NCBI GenBank assembly: GCA_900554565.1
Contig: USHX01000016.1
Coordinates: forward strand, 1 to 30,373
Length of the DNA: 30,373 nucleotides
Source of the DNA: an uncultured Clostridium sp.
GTDB lineage: Bacteria > Bacillota > Clostridia > TANB77 > CAG-508
Direction: 5' to 3'
Position numbers and translations under genes: made by a program. Every line of letters starts with the position of its first letter. Positions within the stretch are counted from its first letter, which is position 1. Below are positions 17,020 through 25,231 of this stretch, piece by piece. A model generated the notes under the pieces. It was not told where the DNA came from, made no database searches, and saw only the letters and a list, made by a program, of their open reading frames with translations.

Positions 17020-17652
17020 ATGTTTGATAACATAATGAATTTATTTAAAAAATGGAACAAAAATAATACAATAGCAGCTGCAAGCAATACAAAATCTAAG
17101 GAAGCTGCAAAAGAAAGATTACATCTAGTGTTAATGCAAGATAGAGCAAATGTTTCAGCAGACTTTTTAGAATTGATGAAACAAGAAATAATAGATGTAA
17201 TAAAAAAATACATAGATGTTGATGAAAGCGCAATAGATGTTAGATTAACAAACAAAGGAAACGGCGATGGAACAAATGGAGCACCAGCATTATATGCTAA
17301 TATTCCCATTTTAAATATAAAACATGAAACAGGAAATGTTATAGCTGAAAAACAGGAAGAGAAAAAAGAAGAAAGCAAAAAAAAGGAAAAAATAGAAGAA
17401 CCTAAAACAGAAAAAGCGAAAACAAAAAAAGAAAGTAATGAAGTAAAAAAAGCAAAAAACGAAAACACTAAAAAAGCGGAAAAAGAAAATAAAGAAGAGC
17501 AAACCAAATCAGAGACTTCAAAAGATATAAAACAAGAGGAAAAGAAAGAAAAAAGCGAAACAAAAAAAGTAAAAGAAAATAAAAAAGAAGAAAAGAAGGA
17601 TGTTAAAATAGAAAAAGAAAATTCAAATGAGAAAAATAACTCAGAAAATTAA
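17020..17652 (+). CDS. minE: MinE with a long Lys/Glu-rich C-terminal extension
   Basis: Topological specificity factor that stimulates MinD ATPase. Residues 1-107 match MinE: an N-terminal membrane-targeting helix (MFDNIMNLFKKW), the MinD-contact helix with KERLHLVLMQDRA, and the dimer domain MKQEIIDVIKKYIDVDESAID. Ordinary MinE proteins have about 90 residues. This one continues for roughly 100 more, from about residue 109, made almost only of Lys, Glu, Asn, Thr and Ser with no hydrophobic core, predicted disordered or a single charged helix. The reading frame is continuous to TAA, so no frameshift explains it. The ribosome site is a weak GGGGGT. Confidence 0.93.
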   Translation: MFDNIMNLFKKWNKNNTIAAASNTKSKEAAKERLHLVLMQDRANVSADFLELMKQEIIDVIKKYIDVDESAIDVRLTNKGNGDGTNGAPALYANIPILNIKHETGNVIAEKQEEKKEESKKKEKIEEPKTEKAKTKKESNEVKKAKNENTKKAEKENKEEQTKSETSKDIKQEEKKEKSETKKVKENKKEEKKDVKIEKENSNEKNNSEN

Positions 17653-17672
17653 TTAGGAAAAAGAGTGGTTTG

Positions 17673-18779
17673 ATGAGAAAAAGAGAATTGAAAAATGTAG
17701 AGTGGAGTTTATTAATAGTTGCAATAATCTTATGTGTAATAGGATTAGTTGCGCTATTTTCTGCTACTCAGGAAACAGAACATGATGAATTTAATAAACA
17801 AATAATATGGTTAGTAGTAAGCTTAGTAATAATGGTAATAACAATGATGATAGATTATCAATTTCTAGTAAAAATATCGCCAGGAATATATGGGTTATTT
17901 ATAATTTTGCTGGTGGGAGTACTATTTACATCACCAGTAAATGGAGCAAGAAGCTGGTTTGATATAGGAGCATTTTCATTTCAACCAGGAGAATTTGCTA
18001 AAGTATTTGTGATTTTAGCAATAGTATATGCAATAAACAAAATACAACAAAGAGACAAAGCAGAGATAAATAGACCTACAAGACTATTAATAATTCTAGC
18101 AATATTAGCGGTACCAGTATTATTAATAATAAAACAACCAGACTATGGAACTGCAGCAGCGTTCTTGGTAGCAATAGTTATGATGTTATTAGCAGCAGGT
18201 ATAGATAAAAAATATATAATTATAACAGCAATTGTAGCAATAGTATCAATACCATTATTATATAATTTCGTATTACCAGAACATGCTAAAAAAAGAATAG
18301 ATATATTCTTAAATCCAGAATCAGATCCTAGAGGTTCAGGATATAACATAATACAATCAAAACTTGCTATAGGTGCAGGTGGACTTACAGGAATGGGACT
18401 ATTAAAAGGAAATCAAACACAGTTAGGTTTCTTATATCCAAAAACAACAGACTTTATATATGCAGTAATAAGCGAAGAAATGGGATTTATAGTAGCTGGA
18501 GCAATAATAATAATGTATGTGTTTCTGGTTACAAAATGCTTGTATATAGCAAAAACGGCAAAAGATGAAGAAGGAACGCTAATTGCCACTGGAATTGCAG
18601 GAATATTTCTATTCCATATGGTAGAAAACATAGGAATGGTAATGGGATTATTACCTATAACAGGAGTTCCACTTCCATTTATAAGTTATGGAGGAAGTTC
18701 GTTAATAACAAACTTTATATGTATAGGATTATTGCTAAATATAAGTAGTAAACGACAAAAAACAATATTTGTAAAATAG
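17673..18779 (+). CDS. rodA: SEDS-family peptidoglycan polymerase RodA
   Basis: Multi-pass membrane glycosyltransferase that polymerises lipid II during cell elongation together with a class B PBP. The 368-residue protein has about ten hydrophobic segments and the SEDS marks NGARSWFDIGAFSFQPGEFAK, KQPDYGTA and, at the end, PITGVPLPFISYGGSS. The first of these is closer to RodA than to FtsW or SpoVE. ATG 17673 is preferred to the TTG one codon before. The gene lies 20 bases after minE, and the min-rodA order is common in Clostridia. No CGG codon is present. Confidence 0.93.
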   Translation: MRKRELKNVEWSLLIVAIILCVIGLVALFSATQETEHDEFNKQIIWLVVSLVIMVITMMIDYQFLVKISPGIYGLFIILLVGVLFTSPVNGARSWFDIGAFSFQPGEFAKVFVILAIVYAINKIQQRDKAEINRPTRLLIILAILAVPVLLIIKQPDYGTAAAFLVAIVMMLLAAGIDKKYIIITAIVAIVSIPLLYNFVLPEHAKKRIDIFLNPESDPRGSGYNIIQSKLAIGAGGLTGMGLLKGNQTQLGFLYPKTTDFIYAVISEEMGFIVAGAIIIMYVFLVTKCLYIAKTAKDEEGTLIATGIAGIFLFHMVENIGMVMGLLPITGVPLPFISYGGSSLITNFICIGLLLNISSKRQKTIFVK

Positions 18780-18789
18780 GAAGAAAAAT

Positions 18790-19761
18790 ATGTATTTAAA
18801 AAAATTGAAAATAGGAAATGTAGAATTAGAAAATAATTTAATACTAGCTCCTATGGCAGGTGTAACAAACCTGCCTTTTAGAATTGTATGTAAAGAATTT
18901 GGGCCAGGACTTGTATGTACAGAAATGGCAAGTTCAAGAGCAATGTTTCATAATGATCAAAAAACAAAAAGATTATTTAATACCGAAGGGGAAAAAAGAC
19001 CAATAAGCTTTCAAATATTTGGTAGTGATGAAGAAACAATGGCATATGCAGCAAAATATGTAAGCGGATTTGCAGATATTATAGATATAAACATGGGATG
19101 CCCAGCTCCAAAAGTTGTAAAAAATGGAGATGGAAGTAAATTACTATTGGATTTAGAACAAGCAGAAAAAGTAATAAAAGCAGTTGTAGAAAACTCTAAA
19201 GTTCCAGTAACACTAAAAATAAGAAAAGGTTGGGACAAAGAAAATATTGTTGCAACTGAAATTGCTAAAATAGCAGAAAATGCTGGAATATCTGCAATAA
19301 CAGTACATGGAAGAACAAGAAGCGAATTTTACTCTGGAAAAGCAGATTTAGAAATAATAAAGAAAGTAAAAGAAACGGTAAAAATACCAGTAATAGGTAA
19401 TGGAGATATAGTAGATGAAGAATCTGCATATAGCATGTTCGAAAAAACAAATGTAGATGGAATAATGATAGGAAGAGGCTCATTTGGTAATCCATGGATA
19501 TTTAGAAATATAAAACATTATTTAGAAACAGGAGAAAAATTGCCAGCACCATCAAATGAAGAAAAACTTGAAATTATGAAAAAACATATAAACTTAGCAG
19601 TGGAAGAAAAAGGAGAAATAGCTGTAAAAGAATTAAGAAAACATATTGCCTGGTATACAAAAAACTTAAAAAATTCCAGTGAGTTTAGAAGTAAAATAAA
19701 TACAATAGAAACAAAGGAAGAATTACTAGAAATGTTAGAAGCATATTTTAAAACTCTATAG
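18790..19761 (+). CDS. dusB: tRNA-dihydrouridine synthase DusB
   Basis: FMN-dependent enzyme that reduces specific uridines in tRNA to dihydrouridine, using NADPH. The 323-residue protein is a TIM barrel with APMAGVTNLPFR at the start, the catalytic Cys104 in NMGCPAPKVVKNGDGS, TLKIRKGWD, VHGRTRSEFYSG and the phosphate-binding end GIMIGRGSFGNPWIF. A C-terminal helical domain follows. It starts 10 bases after rodA and probably closes that operon, since a terminator follows at once. Confidence 0.95.
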   Translation: MYLKKLKIGNVELENNLILAPMAGVTNLPFRIVCKEFGPGLVCTEMASSRAMFHNDQKTKRLFNTEGEKRPISFQIFGSDEETMAYAAKYVSGFADIIDINMGCPAPKVVKNGDGSKLLLDLEQAEKVIKAVVENSKVPVTLKIRKGWDKENIVATEIAKIAENAGISAITVHGRTRSEFYSGKADLEIIKKVKETVKIPVIGNGDIVDEESAYSMFEKTNVDGIMIGRGSFGNPWIFRNIKHYLETGEKLPAPSNEEKLEIMKKHINLAVEEKGEIAVKELRKHIAWYTKNLKNSSEFRSKINTIETKEELLEMLEAYFKTL

Positions 19762-19771
19762 AATAAAAATG

Positions 19772-19799
19772 TAGTGGATAAAAAATCCACTATTTTTTA
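19772..19799 (+). terminator. Terminator after dusB
   Basis: TAGTGGAT (19772-19779) pairs with ATCCACTA (19785-19792) across a 5-nt loop, and T7 follows. Confidence 0.88.
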
Positions 19800-19816
19800 T
19801 TTAGGGGGAGTTTAAG

Positions 19817-20422
19817 TTGAAAAATAAAAAAATACTCATATTAGCTATAATTTTAGTGATAATAATAATGATAGTAATTTTTATATTTTTTAAAAATAAT
19901 ACGGCTAAAAGTTTCAAAATTGGAAATAATACAAGTAGTCAAGAAATTGTTGATCATATTTTAAATATAAAATCATATGAAACGGTAGTAGATGTAGAAA
20001 CTAAAAGTAACAAAAATGAAAACAAATATGTAATAAAACAGAGTTATAATGGAGAAGATGAAAATTTACAAGAAATATTAGAGCCATCAAACATAGAAGG
20101 CGTAAAAATAGTAAGAAGTGGAAAAACACTAAAATTAGAAAATACTAATTTGAAACTAACATCAATATTTGAAAATTATGACTATTTATCTCAAAATTGC
20201 TTAGATTTAAGTAGTTTTATAGATGAATATAAAAATGATGTTAATTCAAAATGGGAAGAAAAAAATGGTGAAATTATAATGAAAACAAATTTATCAAAAG
20301 ATATGAAAAAAGAGTTGTACATAAGTAAAGAAAATGGCAAGCCATTAAAAATGAATATAGAGGATACTAACAAAAAAACAGCTATTTACATATTATATAG
20401 AGAAGTAAATGTAAATAGTTAA
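19817..20422 (+). CDS. Membrane-anchored LolA-like protein, possibly GerS-related
   Basis: A 201-residue protein with an N-terminal membrane anchor (residues 6-26, almost all Ile, Leu, Val, Met) and an extracellular domain. The domain has alternating beta strands and an IKSYETVVDVETKSN motif near its start. This resembles the LolA/LolB-type fold seen in Firmicutes outer-leaflet proteins, including the GerS germination proteins of Clostridia. There is no lipobox Cys, unlike GerS itself. The start is a TTG, six bases after AGGGGGAG; no ATG is better placed. The family link is my judgement from pattern, not proof. It stands between dusB and mazF with its own spacing. Confidence 0.6.
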   Translation: MKNKKILILAIILVIIIMIVIFIFFKNNTAKSFKIGNNTSSQEIVDHILNIKSYETVVDVETKSNKNENKYVIKQSYNGEDENLQEILEPSNIEGVKIVRSGKTLKLENTNLKLTSIFENYDYLSQNCLDLSSFIDEYKNDVNSKWEEKNGEIIMKTNLSKDMKKELYISKENGKPLKMNIEDTNKKTAIYILYREVNVNS

Positions 20423-20501
20423 AAGGATTTCTTTACTTCAAAAATATTTAAAGTAACAAAAAAACATACTTGACAATCTAGTAATATTAGGAGTGAAGAA
20501 T

Positions 20502-20852
20502 ATGCAAATAAAAAGAGGAGATATGTTTTATGCAGATTTAAGTCCTGTAGTTGGTTCAGAACAAGGTGGAATAAGACCAGTTATTATTATTCAAAATGAT
20601 GTCGGAAATAAATATAGTCCAACAGTTATAGCAGCTGCAATAACTTCACAAACAGGAAAAACAAAATTACCAACACATATAGAAATAAATTCTTCTTCAA
20701 GCGGACTAAAAAATAATTCAGTAGTGTTAGCAGAACAAATAAGAACAATAGATAAAAGTAGATTAAAAGAAAGAATAGGTCACATTGATGATGAAAATGT
20801 TATCCATAAAATAAATGATGCATTAGGTGTGAGTTTCGGATTAGAGAATTAA
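20502..20852 (+). CDS. mazF: MazF/PemK-type endoribonuclease toxin (EndoA)
   Basis: Small sequence-specific mRNA interferase. The 116-residue protein starts MQIKRGDMFYADLSPVVGSE and has GGIRPVIIIQND, ITSQTGKTKLPTHIE, the catalytic-region VVLAEQIRTIDKSRL and the usual end HKINDALGVS. The ATG at 20502 is preferred over an in-frame GTG at 20493 because AGGAG lies 8 bases before it and overlaps the GTG. In Bacillus the antitoxin gene lies directly upstream; here a membrane protein gene does, so no antitoxin partner is visible. The same occurs in many Clostridia, where EndoA seems chromosomally fixed. Confidence 0.95.
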   Translation: MQIKRGDMFYADLSPVVGSEQGGIRPVIIIQNDVGNKYSPTVIAAAITSQTGKTKLPTHIEINSSSSGLKNNSVVLAEQIRTIDKSRLKERIGHIDDENVIHKINDALGVSFGLEN

Positions 20853-20856
20853 AATA

Positions 20857-20889
20857 AAAGTGAAATGCAACTAGGGCATTTCACTTTTT
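20857..20889. terminator. Terminator between convergent mazF and HD-GYP genes
   Basis: A perfect 12-bp stem (20857-20868 with 20876-20887) with T-run on the plus strand and A-run on the other side can serve both convergent genes. Confidence 0.9.
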
Positions 20890-20890
20890 G

Positions 20891-21782
20891 CTATACTTTT
20901 AGTTTTTTTATAATCTTAATTTCTTTATACAAATTATCAATAATGGCTTTTCTAGCATTATAAGCATCTTGATATTCATTATAAATATTCATATAATTTT
21001 CAATCGTTTCACCATCTCTTAGTAATACTTTCATACCTTCTAAATAATAATTTTTATCTTTTTCTTTTTTAGCTTTTTCCATATATTCTCTATAACTTTC
21101 AATTTGCTTAAATCTGCTAAGTTCAGAAGAAAGGTTGTCAATATAGCTTCCAGTTAAATAAATTTCGTATTCAATATCTTCAATAACAATTTTTATTAAC
21201 TTTTTAACAATTTTAGGATTGTTTTTACCATTTTGAGCATTTTCAATTAATATCTTTAATGTATCAGAAATTCCTATATGTGATTTGTATTGTCTTTTGC
21301 TTACAATAGCATCATATTCATCAGCAACACGAATTATTTGAGCCTCATAAGGTATATCACTTTTAGATAATCCTTGTGGGTAACCGTGAACCATTTAATG
21401 CTTCATGATGATAATATGGTCCAGCTGCATATGGCCTTAATTTTAAATCTTCCATACACATTTTATAACCAATAGTTGTATGAGTTTTCATTTTTTCATA
21501 TTCTTCATCAGTCAATTTCCCAGGTTTTTGTAAAATCTCTGGTGGGATAAAAAGTTTACCTATATCATGCAAATATCCACATATTGTGCAATATTCTGTA
21601 AAGTTTTTTGAACAATGCAATTTTTGGCACAATCTGCATGTTAAATCTCCAACGTTTTCACAATGCTTTCTTGTAAAAACATCTAATCTATCTAACATGT
21701 TTAATTGGTATTTCATTGTTGAATCTAGATTATATGATTTTAAACTTGTTTTATCATAAAAGTCAAAAGTGCTACTATCCAT
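20891..21782 (-). CDS. HD-GYP domain phosphodiesterase, read through a +1 frameshift
   Basis: Predicted metal-dependent hydrolase; HD-GYP enzymes usually degrade cyclic di-GMP. The restored protein has 296 residues. A Cys-rich stretch (about residues 40-68) precedes the HD motif in GYLHDIGKLFIPPEIL. After THTTIGYKM comes YYHHEALNGSG, then codon 133 is CGG. In the zero frame RLPTRII and a stop follow. Skipping the C (plus-strand 21386) gives GSGYPQGLSKSDIPYEAQIIRV, that is the GYP motif itself, then VADEYDA. The C-terminal third (about 215-296) is a charged, coiled-coil-like region without a recognised domain. AAGGAG lies 10 bases before the ATG and a promoter upstream. Its activity on c-di-GMP is inferred; no c-di-GMP riboswitch was found here. 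Confidence 0.9.
21384..21386 (-). other. In-frame CGG at the HD-GYP frameshift
   Basis: The coding strand reads GGT TCA CGG TTA CCC in the zero frame. Dropping C gives GGT TCA GGT TAC CCA, the conserved Gly-Ser-Gly-Tyr-Pro. The signature GYP of the family is therefore only made after the shift. Confidence 0.9.
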
Positions 21783-21822
21783 AAATTTGATTCTCCTTAT
21801 TCTTTAGTTAAAACTTAAAAAT

Positions 21823-21851
21823 ATGATAGCATTAAAAAATATAAAATTCAA
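21823..21851 (-). promoter_or_regulatory. Promoter of the HD-GYP gene
   Basis: On the minus strand, TTGAAT (21851-21846), 17 bases and TATCAT (21828-21823) lie about 40 bases before the start codon. Confidence 0.5.
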
Positions 21852-22242
21852 GTGTTTGACAATATTAAATTTCGGTCTAGCTTAAATGCTAAGAAGGAAA
21901 GGCAAAGTTTTAAGAATTTATTATGAAATTTATCTATAAGTAAATATTGCATTAAATGATATTGTAGATTAAAAATAAAGCTGTTAGACTATAGTTGCAA
22001 ATTTGTAAATTGTTCATATATGAATCTTAAAAATTAAATCAAAGGCCGATTCGGGCAAAAATTCAACAAAATTAGAAAAATAAAAAATTGGAAATGAATA
22101 AATAATGAAGGAATAAAAATGTTGTCAAAAAAATGCTAAAAAATAATGCAGATGAAGAATTTATAAAAAAGTTACAAAAATATCAAATCAAGAATTAAAA
22201 GAAATAAAATTAGCAATGTAGTAGGAAAAAACAAAAAATAAT
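21852..22242. other. Long gap with a possible decayed short gene
   Basis: No intact gene is visible in this stretch. On the plus strand around 22121-22221, three overlapping frames together read MLSKK, MLKNNADEEFIKKL (from ATG 22133) and ISNQELKEIKLAM ending at TAG 22221, as if a small helical protein gene had suffered small shifts. None of these breaks is at a CGG. I do not recognise the peptide. The left half contains a GC-richer spot, 22044-22057, of unknown meaning, and no tRNA or known riboswitch that I can identify. Confidence 0.3.
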
Positions 22243-22284
22243 TTGAAAAATAGGTAAAAATGTGCTATTATATAATAGCACATT
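22243..22284 (+). promoter_or_regulatory. aspS promoter overlapped by a perfect 26-bp palindrome
   Basis: TTGAAA (22243-22248), 17 bases and TATTAT (22266-22271) form a sigma-A promoter. Bases 22259-22284 are a perfect palindrome whose half-site is AATGTGCTATTAT, centred near the -10 element. A dimeric repressor bound there would block the promoter, and the transcript start lies near its right edge. The regulator is unknown. No T-box leader is visible. Confidence 0.55.
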
Positions 22285-22320
22285 AATTATGCAAACAATA
22301 GTAATATGATAAAAAATAGA

Positions 22321-22360
22321 AAGGAGAATATGCTTACCAATATAAGCATATAAGTAAAAA
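22321..22360 (+). promoter_or_regulatory. aspS leader: distant ribosome site, hairpin and tiny ORF
   Basis: The only good ribosome site, AAGGAG (22321-22326), is 34 bases from the aspS ATG. Between them lies a 9-bp hairpin (22328-22336 with 22343-22351, 6-nt loop), which when folded would bring the site to a normal distance from the start. The same stretch also holds a seven-codon ORF, MLTNISI, from 22330 to the TAA at 22351-22353, eight bases before aspS. Its spacing to AAGGAG is only three bases, so the hairpin-bridge reading is more likely. Confidence 0.5.
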
Positions 22361-24112
22361 ATGTATAGAACAAAAAATTGTGGTGAACTAAACATAAAAA
22401 ATGTTGGAGAAACAGTAGAACTAGCAGGTTGGATTCAAAAAATAAGAAACTTAGGTGGAATGATATTTATAGACCTTAGAGATGAATTTGGAATAACTCA
22501 AATAGTATTAAATGATGAAAAATTACAAGAAGAAGCAAAAGAATTAAACAGTGAAACTTGTATCCACATAGAAGGAAAAATTGTGGAAAGAAGCAACAAA
22601 AATAAAAAAATATCAACAGGGGAAATAGAAGTAGTTGCAAGCAAAATAGAAGTTTTAGGAAAATGTAAAAATGTACTTCCATTTGAAATAAATACAGATC
22701 AAGAAGTAAGAGAAGACCTAAGATTAGAATATAGATTTTTAGACTTAAGAAATGAAAAATTACATAACAATATTTTGCTTCGTTCAAAAATATTAAAAAC
22801 ATTAAGAGACAAAATGGATGAATTAGGATTTACAGAAATTCAAACTCCAATACTTGCAAACTCATCACCAGAAGGTGCAAGAGATTATTTAGTACCAAGT
22901 AGACTAAATCCTGGGGAATTTTATGCGCTTCCACAAGCACCACAACAATTTAAACAATTACTTATGGTATCAGGATTTAATAAATACTATCAAATAGCAC
23001 CATGTTTTAGAGATGAAGATCCAAGAGCAGATAGAGCACCAGGAGAATTTTACCAACTAGACTATGAAATGAGTTTTGCAACACAAGAAGATGTATTTAA
23101 AATAATGGAAGAAGTTGTGCCATATACATTTAAAAAATTCACAAATTGGGAAGTTGATGAGGGGCCATTTATACGTATTCCATATAAAGAAGCAATGGAA
23201 AAATACGGAATAGATAAGCCAGATCTAAGAAATCCATTAATTATCCAAGATGTAACTAAAGTATTTGAAAACTCAGACTTTAAAGCATTTGCTGGAAAAA
23301 CAATAAAAGCAATAGTTGTGCCAAATGGTGCAGAACAAGGAAGAAAATTCTTTGATAAAATGACTGAATTTGCATTAACAGAAGAAGTAGGAGCTAAGGG
23401 TTTAGCTTGGGTTAAAATAGAAAAAGATGGAGCACTAGCAGGTGGAATTTCAAAATTCATAACAGAAGAAATGAAAGAAATTTTAGAAAAAGAATATAAT
23501 GCAAAAGAAAATTCAAGTATATTCTTTATAGCAGATGAATTTACAAAAGCACAGAAAATTGCAGGATTAATAAGAATTGAATTAGGTAAAAGACTAGATT
23601 TATTAGAAAAAAATGTATATAGATTCTGTTACATAGTAGATTTTCCTATGTATGAATTATCTGATGAGGGAACAATAGATTTTAGTCATAACCCATTCTC
23701 AATGCCACAAGGAGGACTTGAAGCATTAGAAACAAAAGATCCGTTAGACATATTAGCATATCAATATGACTTAGTATGTAATGGATATGAAATGGCATCA
23801 GGAGCTGTAAGAAATCACAATCCAGAAATAATGGTAAAAGCATTTGAAATAGCTGGATATACGGAAGAAGATGTAAAAGAAAGATTTGGAGCATTATATA
23901 ATGCATTTCAATATGGAACACCACCACATGCAGGTGCTGCACCAGGTGTAGATAGAATGGTAATGCTAATAGCAGATTCAACAAATATAAGAGAAATAAT
24001 AGCATTTCCTAAAAACAAAAGAGCAAGAGACTTGCTTATGAGAGCACCATCAGTAGTATCTGAAAAACAATTGGAAGATGTTCATATACAATTAAGAAAT
24101 GAGGATAAATAA
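22361..24112 (+). CDS. aspS: Aspartyl-tRNA synthetase
   Basis: Class II synthetase that charges tRNA-Asp. The 583-residue protein has the bacterial architecture. Residues 1-110 form the OB-fold anticodon domain (VELAGWIQKIRNLGGMIF). Class II motif 1 lies around FTEIQTPILANSSPEGARDY, motif 2 is in CFRDEDPRADR, the GAD-type insertion spans about 290-410, and motif 3 is PGVDRMVMLIADS. The sequence RAPGEFYQLDYEMSF around motif 2 departs from the common RQPEFTQID form, which marks a distinct AspRS subgroup; whether it also charges tRNA-Asn cannot be told here. The start has an unusual leader. The TSCPD gene follows after two bases. Confidence 0.97.
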   Translation: MYRTKNCGELNIKNVGETVELAGWIQKIRNLGGMIFIDLRDEFGITQIVLNDEKLQEEAKELNSETCIHIEGKIVERSNKNKKISTGEIEVVASKIEVLGKCKNVLPFEINTDQEVREDLRLEYRFLDLRNEKLHNNILLRSKILKTLRDKMDELGFTEIQTPILANSSPEGARDYLVPSRLNPGEFYALPQAPQQFKQLLMVSGFNKYYQIAPCFRDEDPRADRAPGEFYQLDYEMSFATQEDVFKIMEEVVPYTFKKFTNWEVDEGPFIRIPYKEAMEKYGIDKPDLRNPLIIQDVTKVFENSDFKAFAGKTIKAIVVPNGAEQGRKFFDKMTEFALTEEVGAKGLAWVKIEKDGALAGGISKFITEEMKEILEKEYNAKENSSIFFIADEFTKAQKIAGLIRIELGKRLDLLEKNVYRFCYIVDFPMYELSDEGTIDFSHNPFSMPQGGLEALETKDPLDILAYQYDLVCNGYEMASGAVRNHNPEIMVKAFEIAGYTEEDVKERFGALYNAFQYGTPPHAGAAPGVDRMVMLIADSTNIREIIAFPKNKRARDLLMRAPSVVSEKQLEDVHIQLRNEDK

Positions 24113-24114
24113 AT

Positions 24115-24378
24115 ATGGAATTTAGATATACACCAGATGGAAGAGTATGTTCACAAGAAATGATTATAGAAATAAATGATAATAAAATAGAAAAAGTAAC
24201 AATTGTTGGAGGTTGTCCAGGTAATACAGTTGGAGTTTCACATTTAATAGTTGGAATGACTGTTGATGAAGCAATAGAAAAAATAAAAGGAATTCCATGT
24301 GGGGCAAGAGGAACATCATGTCCAGATCAATTATCAAAAGCTTTGGAAGAGGCCAAAAAAGCAAATGTTAATAAATAA
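24115..24378 (+). CDS. TSCPD-domain protein
   Basis: A small 87-residue protein of the TSCPD family (named after the motif seen here as GTSCPD), which also occurs as a C-terminal domain in some ribonucleotide reductases. No function is proven for the stand-alone form. Four cysteines (Cys12, one in GGCPGN, one in IPCGARG and one in TSCPDQL) could bind a metal. The start is 2 bases after the aspS stop, and GAGG inside the end of aspS serves as ribosome site, so the two are translated from one message. Confidence 0.9.
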   Translation: MEFRYTPDGRVCSQEMIIEINDNKIEKVTIVGGCPGNTVGVSHLIVGMTVDEAIEKIKGIPCGARGTSCPDQLSKALEEAKKANVNK

Positions 24379-24421
24379 CTAAATATAAAGAAAGACTAGG
24401 AAAATAAATTTTGAAAAAACC

Positions 24422-24450
24422 TTGTATAAAGGACCTAATTATGATATAAA
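24422..24450 (+). promoter_or_regulatory. Putative promoter of the response regulator gene
   Basis: TTGTAT (24422-24427), 17 bases and TATAAA (24445-24450) lie 40 bases before the GTG start at 24491. This fits better than translation from the TTG at 24422. Confidence 0.45.
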
Positions 24451-24490
24451 TAACTATATAAATAGTGCTAATAGAAAGGCGGAGTTTTTT

Positions 24491-25231
24491 GTGGGAGAAG
24501 AACTTGAAAAAGATGCAAAAACAATATTAATTGTTGATGATGAACAACCAATAGTAGACATATTGGTATATAACTTAAGAAAAGAAGGATATAACACAAT
24601 AGAAGCAGGAGATGGATTAACTGCAATAGATATGGCATTAGAACAAAAACCAGACTTGATTTTATTAGATATAATGTTGCCAAAATTAGATGGTTTATCA
24701 GTATGTAAAAGAATAAAAAACTCTTTGAATGTACCAATACTTATGCTAACAGCAAAAGATGGTGAAATAGATAAAATTTTAGGACTAGAGCTAGGTGCAG
24801 ATGATTATATAACAAAGCCGTTTAGTGTAAGAGAATTAGTAGCAAGAGTAAAAGCTAATTTAAGAAAAGTGGAAGCAGTTTCAAATAGTCAGATTATGGA
24901 AGAACAAAAACAAGATAAGAAGAAAGAAAGTAAAATAATTGTAGGGGACCTAGAGCTAGATTTAGATAAATTTGAAGTAAAAGTTAGGGGAGAAGTAATG
25001 GATTTAACATTAAGAGAATTCGAAGTGCTAAAATTCTTAGCTTCTCAACCAGAGCAAGTAGTAACAAGAGAAACATTGCTTGAAAAAGTATGGGGTTACG
25101 AATATTTTGGAGACATAAGAACAGTTGATGTAACAGTTAGAAGAATAAGAGAAAAGATAGAAAAAGACACATCAGCACCAAAAATACTAATAACCAAAAG
25201 AGGTGTAGGTTATTATATAGCATCAAAATAG
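24491..25231 (+). CDS. OmpR/WalR-type response regulator
   Basis: A 246-residue two-component regulator. The receiver domain has Asp16-Asp17, the phosphorylation site Asp60 in LLDIMLPKLDG, the conserved Thr in MLTAKD and Lys in ITKPFS. A short Gln/Lys-rich linker precedes the winged-helix domain (about 150-246) with LTLREFEVLKFLASQPEQVV, LLEKVWGYEYFGDIRTVDV and the C-terminal TKRGVGYYI hairpin. The sequence resembles WalR/PhoP-like regulators. GTG 24491 is chosen because AGGCGGAG lies 6 bases before it, and the resulting length is close to the family norm. No histidine kinase gene is adjacent, so its partner is elsewhere. Single regulator, exact pathway unknown. Confidence 0.92.
   Translation: MGEELEKDAKTILIVDDEQPIVDILVYNLRKEGYNTIEAGDGLTAIDMALEQKPDLILLDIMLPKLDGLSVCKRIKNSLNVPILMLTAKDGEIDKILGLELGADDYITKPFSVRELVARVKANLRKVEAVSNSQIMEEQKQDKKKESKIIVGDLELDLDKFEVKVRGEVMDLTLREFEVLKFLASQPEQVVTRETLLEKVWGYEYFGDIRTVDVTVRRIREKIEKDTSAPKILITKRGVGYYIASK

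Noticed and set aside
17311..17507. Minus-strand ORFs opposite the minE tail
   Set aside because: They are Phe/Leu-rich mirror products of the Lys/Glu-rich coding strand, without a ribosome site.
20470..20475. TTGACA before mazF as a promoter
   Set aside because: No acceptable -10 element at 16-18 bases; the place where it should be overlaps the ribosome site and start codon.
22243..22360. T-box leader before aspS
   Set aside because: No T-box sequence and no specifier/antiterminator arrangement are visible.
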